The translations under genes were made by a program, and so were the position numbers. Positions 1-7,006 of a stretch of DNA of 64,000 nt are shown in pieces (position 1 is the first letter of the stretch; each line of letters starts with the position of its first letter). The notes beneath the pieces are model-generated. The model ran no database searches and was not told the DNA's origin. It was given only the letters and a program-made list of their open reading frames with translations. The stretch covers positions 1,922,001-1,986,000 of the forward strand of contig OZ242168.1 of NCBI GenBank assembly GCA_965205275.1. Direction: 5' to 3'. The DNA is from WTFY01 sp965205275. Its GTDB lineage: Bacteria; Pseudomonadota; Gammaproteobacteria; UBA4575.

Positions 1-236
1 ACCGGCGCCGGGATCCATTGCGGACAAGCCGCCGCCAACCGCTCCTGTATATACGACTTGTAGGGATCCAGCCTGGATCCCCGGACCGCACGCTTCGCGT
101 ACCGCGGCTTCCCCCCAAAACGCATATACTTGCGTACCGTATTGCGCGATACCCCCACTTGCCGGGCAATCGCCCGTATCCCTACCCCCTGCCGATGCAA
201 TATCCAAATCTCCATCACCCCCTCCTCGTGTAACAT
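1..236 (-). CDS. IS21-family transposase IstA, N-terminal part
   Basis: The frame opens with ATG at 236 and stays open to the window edge, about 78 codons. The product begins MLHEEGVMEIWILHRQG, followed by a helix-turn-helix (RAIARQVGVSRNTVRKY, residues ~20-36) that is the usual start of IstA. IstA is the DDE transposase of IS21-type elements and works with the AAA+ helper IstB. A second in-frame ATG at 215 exists, but family members normally start at the upstream one. The catalytic core lies beyond the window. Confidence 0.8.
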   Translation of the reverse strand, partial: MLHEEGVMEIWILHRQGVGIRAIARQVGVSRNTVRKYMRFGGKPRYAKRAVRGSRLDPYKSYIQERLAAACPQWIPAP

Positions 237-331
237 CCCGGCTCCTCCCCTGTATGGCTTGAGCCGAGAGTAATCATAGGTGGGTCAACTTTCAGTTGCA
301 GAAGTGGGTCATTTTTACATTGCAGCTAACA
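1..331 (-). mobile_element. IS21-family element, partial (one end)
   Basis: The right-hand edge of this element reads, on the minus strand, TGTTAGCTGCAATG from position 331 inward. It is followed by two copies of a GACCCAC-containing motif (about 286 and 306), the multiple terminal repeats typical of IS21-family ends. An IstA-like reading frame starts about 95 bases further in and runs off the window edge. The element is therefore cut by the window, and its istB and other end are not visible. The family call rests on the IstA N-terminus and the TG-starting repeated end; I could not compare it to a named IS. Confidence 0.75.
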
Positions 332-372
332 CCGGAGCTTTGAACAGGATTCACTGTTCAGTGAATACGGCC

Positions 373-798
373 TTGGGGCACTACCCCCGGATGACTTGAA
401 TGTGCCTCAGTCAAGGCAGCACAGGGCGTCTTCTGTTGAAGACGGACCCCTGTGCAGGTCCATAAGCCCTTACAGGGCAGAAATTAAAGATGGTTACACC
501 TCCTTTTAAGTTAAACGGATACATTCCGTATGGATTGATATACAGGCCAGGTACACAGCACAGGGTTACCAAGACCATGATGGTCTTGCTCGTGCGCTGC
601 ACACGTAGCTTCATTGCAGGGATTCACAAGCGAGTTGTGAGTCGTACAGGCAGATGGCCTGGTTCAAGATGGACAGGGCCAGAAGCCGTGTCCGAGGTCC
701 TATAAGGATAGGACGTTGAAGATGGACCGCAGCTTTCGCTGATGCACCGGCTGCACGGTCCGACGGTGCCTTGATTGCCACTGATATACCGCAGTGGC
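373..798. ncRNA. Candidate structured RNA with about ten hairpins
   Basis: No convincing protein lies here on either strand, yet perfect stems follow one another. Examples: GCACAGGG+CGTCTTC (419-433) pairs with GAAGACG+CCCTGTGC (438-455), 15 bp with a 3-nt bulge; GCCCT/AGGGC (466-478); CAAGACC/GGTCTTG (570-588); ATTCACAA/TTGTGAGT (622-642); CAGGC/GCCTG (647-661); GGACA/TGTCC (671-693); GTCCTAT/ATAGGAC (697-714); GGACCG/CGGTCC (724-761) enclosing CAGC/GCTG; GCCACTG/CAGTGGC (777-798). All have short loops. This density suggests a folded RNA such as a transposon-linked (HEARO/omega-type) RNA, an intron remnant or an unknown class. The strand is not settled by symmetric stems. The identity is inference; only the pairings are seen. 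Confidence 0.45.
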
Positions 799-857
799 CC
801 CGGTACTAAATCGAATGCGGAGCCAGTATAGCACGCAGTCCGAACCTGTCACGGAAA

Positions 858-2038
858 TGTATGGGTTCAGTACCTATGGCACTGTGGGATCAGGCGGCCT
901 CCAGGGTGACAAGGTACTCGTTGGGCGTTTTCCAGTCGAGTGCTGCGTGGGGGCGTTCATAGTTGTAGAAGAACTCATAGCCGGCGAGGGCGGCCTGCAC
1001 CGGGTCGATGCTCAGGGGGCCATCGTAGCGTCCCCAGAACTCGATGCGGGCAGCGCGGTTGGCGCGTTCCACACAGCCGTTGTACTGGGGATGCTTGGGC
1101 GGCAACACATGCAGCGGGATGTGCAGCGCTTCACAGGACGCCTCGAAGCCGGCCATGAACTCGCTGCCGCCGTCGACCTGGATGGAGACGAGCGGGAACG
1201 GCAGGGCCGCCAGCAGTTCGTGCAGGAAGCGGCGGGCGTGCCCGGCAGTGGCCCGTGAGCAGGCGCGCGTGACCATGAACTTCGACACCGGGCACACGGC
1301 GCGGAACTCCTTGACGGTGTCGCCGTCTCGCACATAGGTCATGTGGTCGATCTGCATCAGCTCGCCCGGGGTACGCGCCTTCGCGCCGTACTTCCAGCGC
1401 CGTGCCCAGCGGGCGAAGCGGCGCGGGCGCTTCGGCGCATGCCTGCCTTCGCAGAACGCGGCGGGCCGGATCACACCGCGGGCCAGCGCCCGGCTGAGGA
1501 TGCGCCCGACGCTCGACACACTCAGTGCCACGCCCTCGCGCCCCAGCAGGACCTGCAGGCGCGCCTTGCCCATAAACGGGTACTTGCGGCGCAGGGCCAG
1601 CACCGCCCTCACGTCCTGCGGCGTATAGGCCGGACACCGGTGCCGCCGCGGGCGGCTCGAATGCGGCGCCAGGGCGTGCACACCGCCTGCGGCCAGGACG
1701 GCCTTCCAGCGGTACAGGGTGCGCCGGCTGATCTCCAGCTGCTCCAGGGCGCCGGCCTCGCTGCAGCCCGCCGCACGCAAGCGCTGGTACGCCTGCAACC
1801 TGCGGTAGCGCTCACCCGCCGCCTCGGGTACGTGTTCGTCGACCTTGAAGCTCTTGTATGATCGAATACGAAGGGATTTAATGTCCATGCTCGGGTCTCC
1901 TGTTCCAGTGGCTGTGGTTGGTTCACTGGAGGATACCCGATCCGGTGCAGAGAGAGGCCACGCCTCCCTCTGCACCCCCTCATTCAGATCCCTTGCTCAC
2001 GATCACTGAAAAGTGCCATAGGTGTCTGAACCTTTACA
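858..2038 (-). mobile_element. IS481-type insertion sequence, complete
   Basis: Imperfect terminal inverted repeats bound the element. The left end reads TGTATGGGTTCAGTACCTAT from 858. The right end, read inward on the minus strand from 2038, is TGTAAAGGTTCAGACACCTA. Both continue into TGGCACT. The 1181-bp element carries one transposase gene on the minus strand. No target-site duplication is evident: the left flank ends CACGGAAA and the right begins TTGCCGAC. Joining the flanks restores an open frame (see the interrupted ORF). A 331-bp internal piece recurs without its ends at 13456-13786. Confidence 0.85.
890..1888 (-). CDS. IS481-type transposase (DDE integrase core)
   Basis: This 332-residue protein starts at ATG 1888, preceded by GGAGA. 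Upstream in-frame codons to 1975 look non-coding. The start MDIKSLRIRSYKSF leads into a helix-turn-helix (SEAGALEQLEISRRTLYRWK) and an rve-type core. Within the core IDHMTYV carries the first Asp, VDGGSEF the second, and NGCVERANRAARIEF the region with the catalytic Glu, followed by FFYNYERPHAAL near the C-terminus. It catalyses cut/transfer at the element's inverted repeats. The frame is intact and full length, so it may be active. A truncated identical copy lies upstream of rpoD. Confidence 0.88.
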   Translation of the reverse strand: MDIKSLRIRSYKSFKVDEHVPEAAGERYRRLQAYQRLRAAGCSEAGALEQLEISRRTLYRWKAVLAAGGVHALAPHSSRPRRHRCPAYTPQDVRAVLALRRKYPFMGKARLQVLLGREGVALSVSSVGRILSRALARGVIRPAAFCEGRHAPKRPRRFARWARRWKYGAKARTPGELMQIDHMTYVRDGDTVKEFRAVCPVSKFMVTRACSRATAGHARRFLHELLAALPFPLVSIQVDGGSEFMAGFEASCEALHIPLHVLPPKHPQYNGCVERANRAARIEFWGRYDGPLSIDPVQAALAGYEFFYNYERPHAALDWKTPNEYLVTLEAA

Positions 2039-2154
2039 TTGCCGACCCGGTGCAAAAAATCGCGGGAGACCGGATTCGTCACAGTGTAATTCGTGTGGCA
2101 TTCGAGCTCGCAATCAAGATCGTGCCGTACGGCGCGGGTCCGCACCCCGGTTGC

Positions 2155-2202
2155 CCCCGCGTCACTACCGCGTTTGCTGCGCTCTCTGGTAGTGACGCGG
2201 GG
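2155..2202. repeat. 15-bp perfect inverted repeat (18-nt loop)
   Basis: CCCCGCGTCACTACC (2155-2169) is the exact reverse complement of 2188-2202, separated by 18 nt. There is no T-tract after it on either strand, so it is not an ordinary intrinsic terminator. It lies between the IS481 element and the Sel1 gene. It could be a protein-binding palindrome, a miniature-element core, or part of the same structured transcript as the hairpins to its left. The rest of 2230-2440 shows no gene. Confidence 0.8.
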
Positions 2203-2440
2203 TCCGTGTGTGGACATATAGTACGTTGAAGCACTCTCCCTGGCATGCGATCATCTGGCTGATTCCCCGGGGATACCAGATCTCGTATAGCCGTTCGGAG
2301 GATAGTTTACCGGCCATCACCAGCTATGCAGAGTACATCAGATCGCACGAGTCAGTCTTCGATAGAGATAGGTGACGTTGTATTACGTGCGGTGTGATGC
2401 CGCAAGATTGGCATAGCGCAGGCTATGGTATATTCCGGCC

Positions 2441-3202
2441 ATGTTCAGATCTCTACTGATTTGCTTGATGCTGCTTGCATGTTCAGCGCATGCTGGCAGT
2501 GAATTTGAATACTTGGAAAAGGAAGCTGAGCAGGGAAACGCTGTGGCACAACTCGCTCTCGGAGCCAGATTTGCTCTTGGTGAAGGCGTTTCCAAGGATG
2601 ATGCTAAAGCTGTATATTGGTTTCGAAAGGCAGCCAAGCAAGGAAATGCCGAGGCACAGTACATGCTCGGCGCCATGTATAAAATAGGCACAGGCATTCC
2701 AGAAGATGATACCAAGGCCGTGCATTGGTTTCGAAAGGCCGCCGGGCAAGGATTAGCTGAGGCACAGTTCGATCTGGGCATCATGTATGACTTCGGTAGA
2801 GGTGTGCCCGAGGATGATGCCGAAGCTGTGCATTGGTACCGTGAAGCGGCTGAGCAGGGGAATGCCAAGGGGCAGGTCCAACTCGGGACCATGTATGACT
2901 TCGGTAGAGGTGTGCCCGAGGATGATGCCGAAGCTGTGCATTGGTACCGTGAAGCGGCTGAGCAGGGGAATGCTACGGGGCAGGCTAAACTTGGTGCTAT
3001 GTATGTTATTGGCAAAGGAGTACCCGAAGATTATGTACAAGCCTACGCCTGGATGAGCATTGCTGCCGCACAAGGCAATGAGGCATCCAAAAAGGCTAAA
3101 GAATTGATCGTCGAAAGTATGACTCGTGCCGAGATTGCGGAGGCACAAAAGTTGTCACGTGAATATTGGGAATCCTACGGTCCTAACCGCAAATCGGAAT
3201 AG
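2441..3202 (+). CDS. Secreted Sel1-repeat protein
   Basis: This 253-residue protein has an N-terminal signal (MFRSLLICLMLLACSAHA). LLAC could be a lipobox with Cys14, or cleavage may follow AHA. Residues ~22-230 are Sel1-like repeats of 36 residues, with A..LG.MY..G.GVPED...A..W+..AAEQG as the recurring pattern. Such TPR-like solenoids mediate protein-protein contacts, often in envelope signalling or host interaction. Two adjacent repeats are nearly identical at DNA level (84 bp), a sign of recent repeat expansion. The tail (AWMSIAAAQGN...AQKLSREYWESYGP) matches the tail pattern of the larger Sel1 gene at 7007. No operon partner; the partner protein is unknown. Confidence 0.8.
   Translation: MFRSLLICLMLLACSAHAGSEFEYLEKEAEQGNAVAQLALGARFALGEGVSKDDAKAVYWFRKAAKQGNAEAQYMLGAMYKIGTGIPEDDTKAVHWFRKAAGQGLAEAQFDLGIMYDFGRGVPEDDAEAVHWYREAAEQGNAKGQVQLGTMYDFGRGVPEDDAEAVHWYREAAEQGNATGQAKLGAMYVIGKGVPEDYVQAYAWMSIAAAQGNEASKKAKELIVESMTRAEIAEAQKLSREYWESYGPNRKSE
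2782..2973 (+). repeat. 84-bp direct repeat within Sel1 gene
   Basis: Bases 2782-2865 and 2890-2973 are identical at an offset of 108 bp, exactly one 36-residue Sel1 unit. The repeated stretch encodes MYDFGRGVPEDDAEAVHWYR and the following EAAEQGN. The identity at synonymous sites indicates a recent unit duplication or gene conversion. Confidence 0.9.
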
Positions 3203-3445
3203 CTGCACATACTACTTCCTGTACAAAAAGCCGCTGGAATCGAAATTCTGAAGGCACTAATAGTTACTATCAGAATTGCAAACTGACGTGATTGCCCTGC
3301 CAAATTGACTACTTCTAAATTCACTGCCTTTAATGATCTGGAACTTGGGTTCGTTGTAGATTGAGATATCCATTGTTTTTCGCGATTATATACCTTACCC
3401 GCGTAAGTAATTCATATATACTTCCTCTTAACATTGGAGGTAAAT

Positions 3446-4303
3446 ATTAAAACCACGACAATTCAGGGGTTTATGCAGAAGTTTCCAGACGACAATGCTT
3501 GTCTGGATTACCTGATGCACAAACAACATGGCGACACGCTGACTTGCCCTAAGTGTGGCAAACACGGCAAGTTTCACCGTATTAAGCGCAACCCAGCTTA
3601 TGAGTGCGCTTGGTGTGGCCATGAAATTTACCCCATGAAAAATACTATCTTTGCTGGCACCCATGTTCCTTTGCAAAAGTGGTTTTATGCTATCTACCTT
3701 TTCACTACTACGAGACATGGAGTGCCCGCCCTGGAACTTCAGCGTCAGCTTGGAGTGGCTTATCCTACGGCTCTTAGGATGGTTCACAAGATACGTGAGC
3801 ACATGTCCGATACAGATGGTGAAAATCCTCTTGATGGTGATGTAGAGGCTGACGAAACCTATATCGGTGGCAAGGTCTCTGGCGGGAAGCGTGGACGTGG
3901 TGCTCCGAACAAGACCATAGCTTTTGGTATGCTGGACAGGGACGGCGATGTAATGACCAAGGTTGTTCCTAATGTTAAGAAGCGTACCTTGCAGCCGATC
4001 ATTCAAGAGAATGTTATGTCTGGCAGCACGGTTCATACAGACGAGCTTCGCTCCTACAAAGGGCTTGACAAAGCTGGGTACGAGCATGAGCGAGTTAATC
4101 ATGGTGCTGGGCAGTATGTTAGTGGAAAATGCCATGTAAACAGCATCGAAGGGTTTTGGGCCAGATTGAAGTTGTCTATTCGGGGTACTCATATTCATGT
4201 TTCTAAGAAGCATCTTCGGAAGTATCTGAAGGAGTTTGAGTTTCGCTACAACTATCGGGACAAGCCTGAGAGGATGTTTCCTGACTTGATTGCTTCCCTT
4301 TAG
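3446..4303 (+). CDS. IS1595-type (ISXO2-like) transposase
   Basis: The product has a four-cysteine zinc ribbon (CPKCGKHG and CAWCGHEIYP, residues ~35-60) and an ISXO2-like DDE core: DGDVEADETYIGG, VHTDELRSYKGL, HVNSIEGFWARLK. This is the arrangement of IS1595-family transposases. The start is odd: a strong GGAGG at 3436-3440 points to ATT at 3446 (IKTTTIQGFMQKF), with no ATG until 3473; a TTG at 3434 lies on the Shine-Dalgarno itself. Either AUU is used or an ATG was lost. I see no clear inverted repeats around it. The C-terminal end overlaps an opposing small gene. The 231 bp before it (3203-3433) are AT-rich and empty. Confidence 0.85.
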   Translation: MKTTTIQGFMQKFPDDNACLDYLMHKQHGDTLTCPKCGKHGKFHRIKRNPAYECAWCGHEIYPMKNTIFAGTHVPLQKWFYAIYLFTTTRHGVPALELQRQLGVAYPTALRMVHKIREHMSDTDGENPLDGDVEADETYIGGKVSGGKRGRGAPNKTIAFGMLDRDGDVMTKVVPNVKKRTLQPIIQENVMSGSTVHTDELRSYKGLDKAGYEHERVNHGAGQYVSGKCHVNSIEGFWARLKLSIRGTHIHVSKKHLRKYLKEFEFRYNYRDKPERMFPDLIASL

Positions 4304-4424
4304 CAGCAGCTTCCAGCGCAGGCCAAAAGCGTTCATCCGCAACGGATGGGTGCTCCTTGCAAAACCGCTCCAGTTTGCCTTTCTTTCGTGCCTCTTCGAG
4401 ACTTAAATACTTGCCTATTCCCAT
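4203..4424 (-). CDS. Small protein of unknown function, C-terminus antisense to transposase
   Basis: The 73-residue frame has two parts. Residues 1-44 look like a real small protein (MGIGKYLSLEEARKKGKLERF then CKEHPS, charged and helical). Residues 45-73 (QSSQETSSQACPDS...) are simply the antisense of the transposase end. It starts 10 bp inside the preceding 75-residue gene, suggesting translational coupling. I infer that the original C-terminus was replaced when the IS1595-type element arrived, or that the true gene is short. I do not recognise a function. Confidence 0.45.
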   Translation of the reverse strand: MGIGKYLSLEEARKKGKLERFCKEHPSVADERFWPALEAAAKGKQSSQETSSQACPDSCSETQTPSDTSEDAS

Positions 4425-4642
4425 GATGAGTAGTCTTTAGTAATGTCTTTGAGTTCCGATGCTAATCTCTGAGCCTCTTCTCCAAGATTTTCAAGATATG
4501 CACGTGCAGCATAAAAATCTTTGGCCTCAAGGTATATTCTCACCTCAGTAAACTGTAGTCTGAAAAGTCGAAATTTAGTTAAAAACTTCTGCAACTCATA
4601 CCGCCTTATCTCTTTATCCGCCTCATCCATCTCATTCATCAT
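4415..4642 (-). CDS. Small helical protein of unknown function
   Basis: The 75-residue product is highly charged and predicted helical (MDEADKEIRRYELQKFLTKF; ...YLEAKDFYAARAYLENLGEEAQRLASELKD), without cysteines or a membrane segment. The AARAYLENLGEEAQ pattern is TPR-hairpin-like. It overlaps the next gene by 10 bp and has an AT-rich base composition unlike the core genes, so acquisition is likely. No family recognised. Confidence 0.55.
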   Translation of the reverse strand: MMNEMDEADKEIRRYELQKFLTKFRLFRLQFTEVRIYLEAKDFYAARAYLENLGEEAQRLASELKDITKDYSSWE

Positions 4643-4709
4643 GCATTCCTCTTACTAACCATATTTGGTAAGTCAACTTGATATTCGCATTCTTGAAATA
4701 TGTGCTAAT

Positions 4710-5198
4710 TTACTTACTTGGGAAATACTCAAGCACTTCACAGTCTTCAATACTAATGGTGACATCAAGAAAAGCACTTACTTTACCTCTTAAAGTTATT
4801 TTGCTTCCCTTGGCTAGAAGTTTTGAAAATCCTATAAATTCTTCATCTGGGCACATAGTGTTCACTCTTATTTTCTTTCCTTGGACTGCCAAGAAATAAC
4901 CACCAAATGACTCTTTAATAATCTTGTCAATTACACCAGTGATTTCAAGCACATCACCAATAAAATAATCTGTCTTTTCTATTGGTTCAGGAAGAACTAC
5001 AGTATTTACTGTCGGTGGTGTTTGTTCAATTTCGTCACCAGTATTATTTTGTGTGATATTTATGCTTTCTACAGTGTTTTGATAAACTTCATTTGCTCCC
5101 CATATAAAGCCAAAAATTATCACTACAGAAATTAATACACGAACAGTTTCCTTGCCAAAATATTCATCCAATCGTTCAAAAATACCTCTAAAATCCAC
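4710..5198 (-). CDS. Membrane-anchored OB-fold (tRNA_anti-like) protein
   Basis: This 162-residue protein has a short cytoplasmic start (MDFRGIFERLDEYFGK), one membrane segment (~20-38, VRVLISVVIIFGFIWG), a polar linker rich in N/T, and a C-terminal beta-rich domain (~85-160: VLEITGVIDKI, ITLRGKVSAFLD, ISIEDCEVLEY). The last matches the tRNA_anti-like OB-fold pattern found in small lipoproteins and membrane proteins. The role is unknown; an OB domain outside the membrane could bind ligand or protein. AT-rich DNA suggests horizontal origin, and it stands upstream of the two small genes on the same strand. The 133 bp to the next gene are empty. Confidence 0.55.
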   Translation of the reverse strand: MDFRGIFERLDEYFGKETVRVLISVVIIFGFIWGANEVYQNTVESINITQNNTGDEIEQTPPTVNTVVLPEPIEKTDYFIGDVLEITGVIDKIIKESFGGYFLAVQGKKIRVNTMCPDEEFIGFSKLLAKGSKITLRGKVSAFLDVTISIEDCEVLEYFPSK

Positions 5199-5331
5199 GC
5201 TTTCTAGAAACTCTCTGATACTGTCTATAAAAGAGACAACACCTTATTGTTCTGTGCGCATGGGATGCTACCCTAATTTAATACGCGGGTAAAGTTTATA
5301 ATCACGTTGTTTTTTCATGGGCCAAATCTAT

Positions 5332-6141
5332 TTATGTGCGTTGTGCGATCTCAAGCACACGGCGCACCAGTGGACTGTTTTCATCCACTGGAGCCAGCTC
5401 TGGTAGCCTCGTCACCTGGGCTTTCACCCGCAGCTTCGCCTTGCGTGCCTGGGCGATGAGGTGGGCGCGCTCAGGGGTGAACGCGCCTTCCCTCGCTCGC
5501 TGGATCAATGCACGCAGGCATCCCAACGGGGAGGAGCGTATGCTGTCTGCAGCAATGATCCCGGCCCACTCATCCAGCACCTGCTGGTTCAGCGGTGGAC
5601 CCACTGCACCGATCATCCCCTCAGCTCGAATCCGTTCCGAGGGCAACAGGTCCTTGGGGTAATGCAAGTCAGATACATCTCCACCACCACAATCAGGGAT
5701 CCCGGGTTCAACTTTTGGCACCGGCTTGCGTGGTGGTGGTTCTCTTTCTGTTCTTCTTTCGGTTAAAGGGGTGACACGGGTGTCACCCTCCCCATGACAC
5801 CAGTGTCGTGGGTGGGTGACAGACATGACAGGGGGTGGTGTCAATTTGTCAGGAGGGGGTGACAGGTTGACACTCTCCCGGATCCTCAACCGGTACAGGT
5901 TCGATGAACTGGAGCCGTCCGATCTCAAACGAGGTTCAGCGGTGATCAGTTTATGCTTGACCAAGTGCTGTACGGCACGTTGCACGGTTCGGGTGGAGAC
6001 CCCAACCTTTTCTGCTACTGTGGAGACACGTGGCCAACACAGGCCCTGGTCATTGGCAGCATCGGCGAGCACCACAAGGACGAACTTGTGCACGGGTGCC
6101 AGGTCCTGGCACAGTGCCCACTCCCGGGCAAGGATACTCAC
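5332..6141 (-). CDS. Helix-turn-helix replication/regulatory protein of an integrated element
   Basis: From GTG 6141 the product begins VSILAREWALCQDLAP and carries a winged-helix domain of the HTH_36 type in its first ~85 residues (WPRVSTVAEKVGVSTRTVQRAVQHL), then a Pro/Thr-rich linker and a helical C-terminal domain. Such proteins are common on plasmids and integrative elements, where they act in replication or control. An alternative start at 6249 adds residues that overlap the upstream gene. ATG 6172 opens an 11-codon frame (MSYTEGFKPDL) whose stop overlaps this GTG, so coupling or an old frameshift is possible. It probably belongs to the element whose integrase lies at 10355. Confidence 0.6.
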   Translation of the reverse strand: MSILAREWALCQDLAPVHKFVLVVLADAANDQGLCWPRVSTVAEKVGVSTRTVQRAVQHLVKHKLITAEPRLRSDGSSSSNLYRLRIRESVNLSPPPDKLTPPPVMSVTHPRHWCHGEGDTRVTPLTERRTEREPPPRKPVPKVEPGIPDCGGGDVSDLHYPKDLLPSERIRAEGMIGAVGPPLNQQVLDEWAGIIAADSIRSSPLGCLRALIQRAREGAFTPERAHLIAQARKAKLRVKAQVTRLPELAPVDENSPLVRRVLEIAQRT

Positions 6142-6169
6142 AGGTCGGGCTTGAAGCCTTCTGTATAAC

Positions 6170-6422
6170 TCATACTCCGCTGGGCTCGAGGATGATCTGG
6201 GCGACCTCGGCAGCCGGGTAGTACACACGCCGCCCGATCTTGCGCCCACAGTCCTTCAGGGCTCTTGTCTGGCGATCACTCGGATAACTCAGGCTTGTAG
6301 CGCAGGCCGCCGGTGGTGCGGCCGAGCAACTGGGCCAGCTGTGTCTGTGACAGCAGCAGACCAAAACGTTCGGTCAATTGATTCTCAAGGGTAACTGCAT
6401 TTTGACTTTCAGTGTCTTGCAT
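6170..6422 (-). pseudogene. AlpA/excisionase-like DNA-binding protein, frameshifted
   Basis: From ATG 6422 (AGGAGA upstream) the frame gives MQDTESQNAVTLENQLTERF, then LSQTQLAQLLGRTTGGLRY, a helix-turn-helix, and stops near 6276. The expected second half (LSYPSDRQTRALKDCG, then GRRVYYPAAEVAQIIL, with the wing-like GRRVYY) continues in another frame down to 6170. One indel around 6285-6305 therefore breaks the gene. Small proteins of this kind regulate excision or replication of integrated elements. It sits directly upstream of the HTH_36 gene, as expected for such a pair. Confidence 0.6.
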
Positions 6423-6559
6423 GATCCATCTTCTCCTGATACATGATTCGAACGCACAAGACTGCACAAGATGTCAAACAAAAACTATAGAAAACCGTTA
6501 CAAGAATTGTTGGAATTTTCAAAACTGAAACAACTTCTAGCATGGCATACCCTAACTTC

Positions 6560-6900
6560 GAGTGTAATAACCAAAGTACTGCAATGAGTAACCTTGTCCT
6601 GTCTCCAAGCCTCTACCATCTCCTGTACCTCCTCCATTGACAAGAATCAGTGTAAGTTCAATCACTCGTCCCAGAAGCTTCGGTTAAACGACTCGATATA
6701 TGCATTGTCGGTAGGCCTGCCAAGTCGCCTAAACATCAGGGTCACCTAGTGCTGATATGCACACAGGTTCATCAGTCGCCCAGCAAACTCACTGTACGCC
6801 TCGATTTGCCTTGTGCCCCCCGATTCGGCGGCTGATGACGATGCACCGCTCTCACGCGTCGGCGAGGCCGCTTGTGGTACATCTGTTGCCTCCCCATACT
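6560..6900 (-). pseudogene. IS3-family transposase (OrfB) remnant
   Basis: On the minus strand, around 6720-6640, the translation reads RLGRPTDNAYIESFNRSFWDE, then a stop, then SMEEVQEMVEAWRQD. This is the C-terminal catalytic block of IS3-family OrfB (TDNA.IESFN, with the catalytic Glu). Further upstream, around 6860-6880, QQMYHKRPRRRVRAVHRHQPPN matches the middle of OrfB. Stops and a deletion between them show a dead remnant. Together with an OrfA remnant at 9842 in the opposite orientation it flanks the Sel1 membrane protein. The rest of 6423-7006 holds nothing else recognisable. Confidence 0.6.
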
Positions 6901-7006
6901 AGGAATTAATCAGACCATTCTCGCAAACGCTATTGATCGACCTATGGAAAGATCACCAGTATCAAGTAATATTTGGCCAGCATGTCATTGATATAAATAG
7001 GGTTTT

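Larger units (their letters stand above)
815..2229 (+). pseudogene. ORF interrupted by the IS481 element
   Basis: If 858-2038 is removed, ATG at 815 reads 14 codons to the insertion point and continues in frame at 2039 (IADPVQKIAGDRIRHSV...) to TGA at 2227-2229, about 78 codons in all. The rejoined product is mixed in composition with one hydrophobic stretch (RVAFELAIKIV). I recognise no family. There is no clear ribosome site before 815, and the 3' half includes a 15-bp inverted repeat, so chance or an RNA role is equally possible. Confidence 0.25.

Noticed and set aside
490..705. 71-residue plus-strand frame (and 411-614 minus)
   Set aside because: Composition is not protein-like and the stretch is full of perfect stems, so an RNA reading is preferred.
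794..1258. 154-residue plus-strand frame
   Set aside because: Shadow of the IS481 transposase on the other strand; recurs identically at the truncated copy.
3434..3436. TTG start for the IS1595 transposase
   Set aside because: It coincides with the ribosome-binding sequence GGAGG and so cannot be the initiation site for it.
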